Position numbers and translations under genes: made by a program. From an uncultured Rothia sp. (GTDB taxonomy: Bacteria; Actinomycetota; Actinomycetes; Actinomycetales; Micrococcaceae), in the NCBI RefSeq assembly GCF_937976295.1, contig NZ_CALJRY010000127.1, positions 1 to 16,240 on the forward strand: a DNA stretch of 16,240 nt, read 5' to 3'. Shown here piece by piece: positions 14,941 through 16,240 of this stretch. The notes beneath the pieces were generated by a model. The model did not search any database, was not told the DNA's origin, and saw only the letters and a program-made list of their open reading frames with translations. Positions within the stretch are counted from its first letter, which is position 1, and every line of letters begins with the position of its first letter.

Positions 14941-15984
14941 TTATTCAGTAGACTCGATGCCGTTTTGTTCCAGCGCAATCTCGTTTGCGCGTGCGGCGTG
15001 AGCGGCAAGGTTCTTCGCATCGCGGGCCGCGCGGCGAATCTTCTTATCGGTCACCTCACGCTCGCCCACGTTCATGGGAATCCACGCGTTCATATCCTCT
15101 TCAGAGAAGTCAGTCTTGGACGCGCGACGCTTCGGTGCCAGACGTACCGCACCGTCAGCCAGGCGACGAGCCACGACCAGGAACGCGGTGTGCGCAACCA
15201 TGCGGTGATCGGGGCGGACCGCCAGGCCCTCCACGTGCCAGCCTCGCACAATGGTTTCGTCACATTCGGGTTCGGTGAAGCGGCCGTCCAGGCGCATGCC
15301 CTCAACCAGGCGGGACATCTGGGTCACGGTCGCAACGTAGCAGATGAGCACGCCGCCGGGTGCGAGCGCCTCCGCCACGGCGTCCAGGCACTCCCAGGGT
15401 GCGAGCATGTCGAGCACGACGCGGTCGACGCTGCCGGGCTCTTCAACCTGCGGCAGGGTGTCCTGCAGGTCGCCGATGCTCAGCTTCCACGCCGGGTGGG
15501 GTCCGCCAAACATGGTTTCAATGTTGCCGCGGGCGACGTCTGCGAACTCTTCACGACGTTCGAAGGAGTGCACGCAACCGTAGTCGCCGACTGCACGCAG
15601 TAGCGCGATGGACAGTGCACCGGAGCCGACGCCGGCCTCGACGACGCGTGCGCCGGGGAAGATGTCTGCCTTGACGATGATCTGGGCGGCGTCCTTGGGG
15701 TAGACGACGGCTGCGCCGCGCGGCATGGAGAGTACGAAGTCCTTGTAGAGGGGGCGCAGCGCCTGGTAGAGGATGCCGTGAGTGTTGGCGATGACGGTGC
15801 CTTCGGGTGCGCCGATGAGGTCGTCGTGCTTGAGGAAGCCCTTGTGGGAGTGGTATTCGCCGCCTTCGGCGAGGGTGATGGTGGTGATGCGGCCGCGTTC
15901 GTCAGTGATTTGGACGCGCTCGCCGGGGCGGAAGGGGCCGCGGCGGTTGATTGCGCCGGTGGGGGTGTGGGTGCCGCTGCTCAC
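14941..15984 (-). CDS. trmI: tRNA (adenine-58-N1)-methyltransferase TrmI
   Basis: S-adenosylmethionine-dependent enzyme that methylates N1 of adenine 58 in the tRNA T-loop, stabilising tRNA. The 347-residue product has the family N-terminal beta domain (about 10–70; RRGPFRPGERVQITDERG), then YPKDAAQIIVKADIFPG (95–111) ahead of the Rossmann methyltransferase domain. SAM-binding motif I is VVEAGVGSGALS (114–125), with FERREEFADVARGN (141–154) and VVLDMLAPWE (189–198) after it. The C-terminal 70 residues are charged and less conserved, making it longer than the roughly 280-residue Mycobacterium enzyme. The start is GTG at 15984 with GAGGAG upstream. The gene also precedes the pupylation cluster in Mycobacterium (Rv2118c). 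It may head the transcript that continues into arc. Confidence 0.95.
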   Translation of the reverse strand: MSSGTHTPTGAINRRGPFRPGERVQITDERGRITTITLAEGGEYHSHKGFLKHDDLIGAPEGTVIANTHGILYQALRPLYKDFVLSMPRGAAVVYPKDAAQIIVKADIFPGARVVEAGVGSGALSIALLRAVGDYGCVHSFERREEFADVARGNIETMFGGPHPAWKLSIGDLQDTLPQVEEPGSVDRVVLDMLAPWECLDAVAEALAPGGVLICYVATVTQMSRLVEGMRLDGRFTEPECDETIVRGWHVEGLAVRPDHRMVAHTAFLVVARRLADGAVRLAPKRRASKTDFSEEDMNAWIPMNVGEREVTDKKIRRAARDAKNLAAHAARANEIALEQNGIESTE

Positions 15985-16065
15985 GGGGTGGTTCTCCTCG
16001 GGTTTGGGTCAGTCTGTGCTGTTCGCGCTGTGCGGCGAACCGCGGGACGGAAAAAGTCCTTTTCT

Positions 16066-16071
16066 ATTTTA
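16066..16071 (-). promoter_or_regulatory. Possible -10 element for trmI
   Basis: TAAAAT on the minus strand lies 81 bases before the trmI start in a short A/T-rich patch, downstream of the terminator of the preceding gene. No clear -35 at standard spacing. Position favours a trmI promoter here, but the exact site is uncertain. Confidence 0.4.
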
Positions 16072-16121
16072 GCGGAGTCTGCAAATCGGCTGTGGAAAGC
16101 GGGTGCATCACATGGAGGCAC

Positions 16122-16175
16122 AAAAAAGCGCAGGGCGGCAACCACGGCTTACACCGTAGCGCCGCTCCTGCGCTT
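16122..16175 (-). terminator. Intrinsic terminator of the gene at the right edge
   Basis: Arms aagcgcagg (16126–16134) and cctgcgctt (16167–16175) pair perfectly; the stem continues with gcggc/gccgc (16135–16139, 16161–16165) after one bulge, plus a small inner stem acgg/ccgt. On the minus strand six T residues follow. It lies about 20 bases past the stop at 16195–16197, so trmI starts a new transcript. Confidence 0.9.
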
Positions 16176-16194
16176 CAAAAAGTAATCAGAAGCC

Positions 16195-16240
16195 CTACGC
16201 TTCCTTCTGCGCCTCGTACGCGCGAACCTCAGATAAACAC
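16195..16240 (-). CDS. C-terminal end of an unidentified gene
   Basis: Fourteen codons, reading CLSEVRAYEAQKEA followed by TAG (16195–16197), enter from the right edge. The choice of frame rests on the natural, hydrophilic C-terminus and on the strong terminator starting 20 bases further on. Too short to name. Synteny with other actinobacteria (a RecB-family nuclease is often near trmI) would be one possibility, but nothing here proves it. Confidence 0.4.
   Translation of the reverse strand, partial: CLSEVRAYEAQKEA

Noticed and set aside
1..16240. CRISPR array, tRNA, rRNA, transposase or prophage genes
   Set aside because: No spaced direct repeats, no recognisable RNA gene and no mobile-element protein were seen on either strand; the window is dense with housekeeping genes.

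Overview
The window looks like a piece of a Micrococcaceae chromosome, most likely Rothia. This is inferred from moderate-to-high GC, the fused PafBC regulator, and the order trmI–arc–dop–pup–pafA–FKBP–FKBP–pafBC–tatA–tatC–helY, which matches the actinobacterial pupylation neighbourhood known from Mycobacterium. Every convincing gene is on the minus strand, so transcription runs from high to low coordinates. The long open frames on the plus strand are codon-bias shadows.

Layout from right to left. 16240–16195 is the C-terminal end of an unidentified gene, followed by a strong terminator (16175–16122). Then come trmI (tRNA m1A58 methyltransferase, 15984–14941), arc (AAA ring unfoldase, Mpa/ARC, 14807–12981), dop (depupylase, 12898–11072), pup (ubiquitin-like modifier, 10865–10671) and pafA (Pup ligase, 10641–9169). 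Next are a secreted FKBP lipoprotein (8948–7881), a cytosolic FKBP (7771–7376) with a terminator, pafBC (WYL-domain DNA-damage regulator, 7159–4874), a small one-helix membrane protein (4792–4454), tatA (4438–4193), tatC (4060–3179), and a Ski2-like helicase helY that starts at 2990.

How the genes work together. PafA ligates Pup to lysines of target proteins, Dop removes it, and ARC binds and unfolds pupylated proteins. The 20S core genes prcB and prcA, which normally sit between pup and pafA, are absent: only 29 bases separate those genes. ARC also lacks the C-terminal GQYL tail that docks onto the proteasome. The sequence therefore describes pupylation without a proteasome in this locus, comparable to Corynebacterium. 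Pup already ends in Gly-Gly-Glu, so Dop would be needed only for depupylation. TatA and TatC are the core of twin-arginine export.

The left end is abnormal. The helY frame runs without a stop to base 1, but around 950–1030 the encoded protein changes abruptly from helicase to a ClC-type chloride channel of Bacteroidota character. The simplest reading is a chimeric assembly join, perhaps from a mixed oral sample, that happens to be in frame. A real fusion would be remarkable but needs read-level proof.

Other points worth a look are apparent leaderless promoters for pafBC and for the small membrane protein, a 17-base tandem repeat upstream of pafBC, structured hairpins before arc and pup, and an unusually long Dop-loop region.
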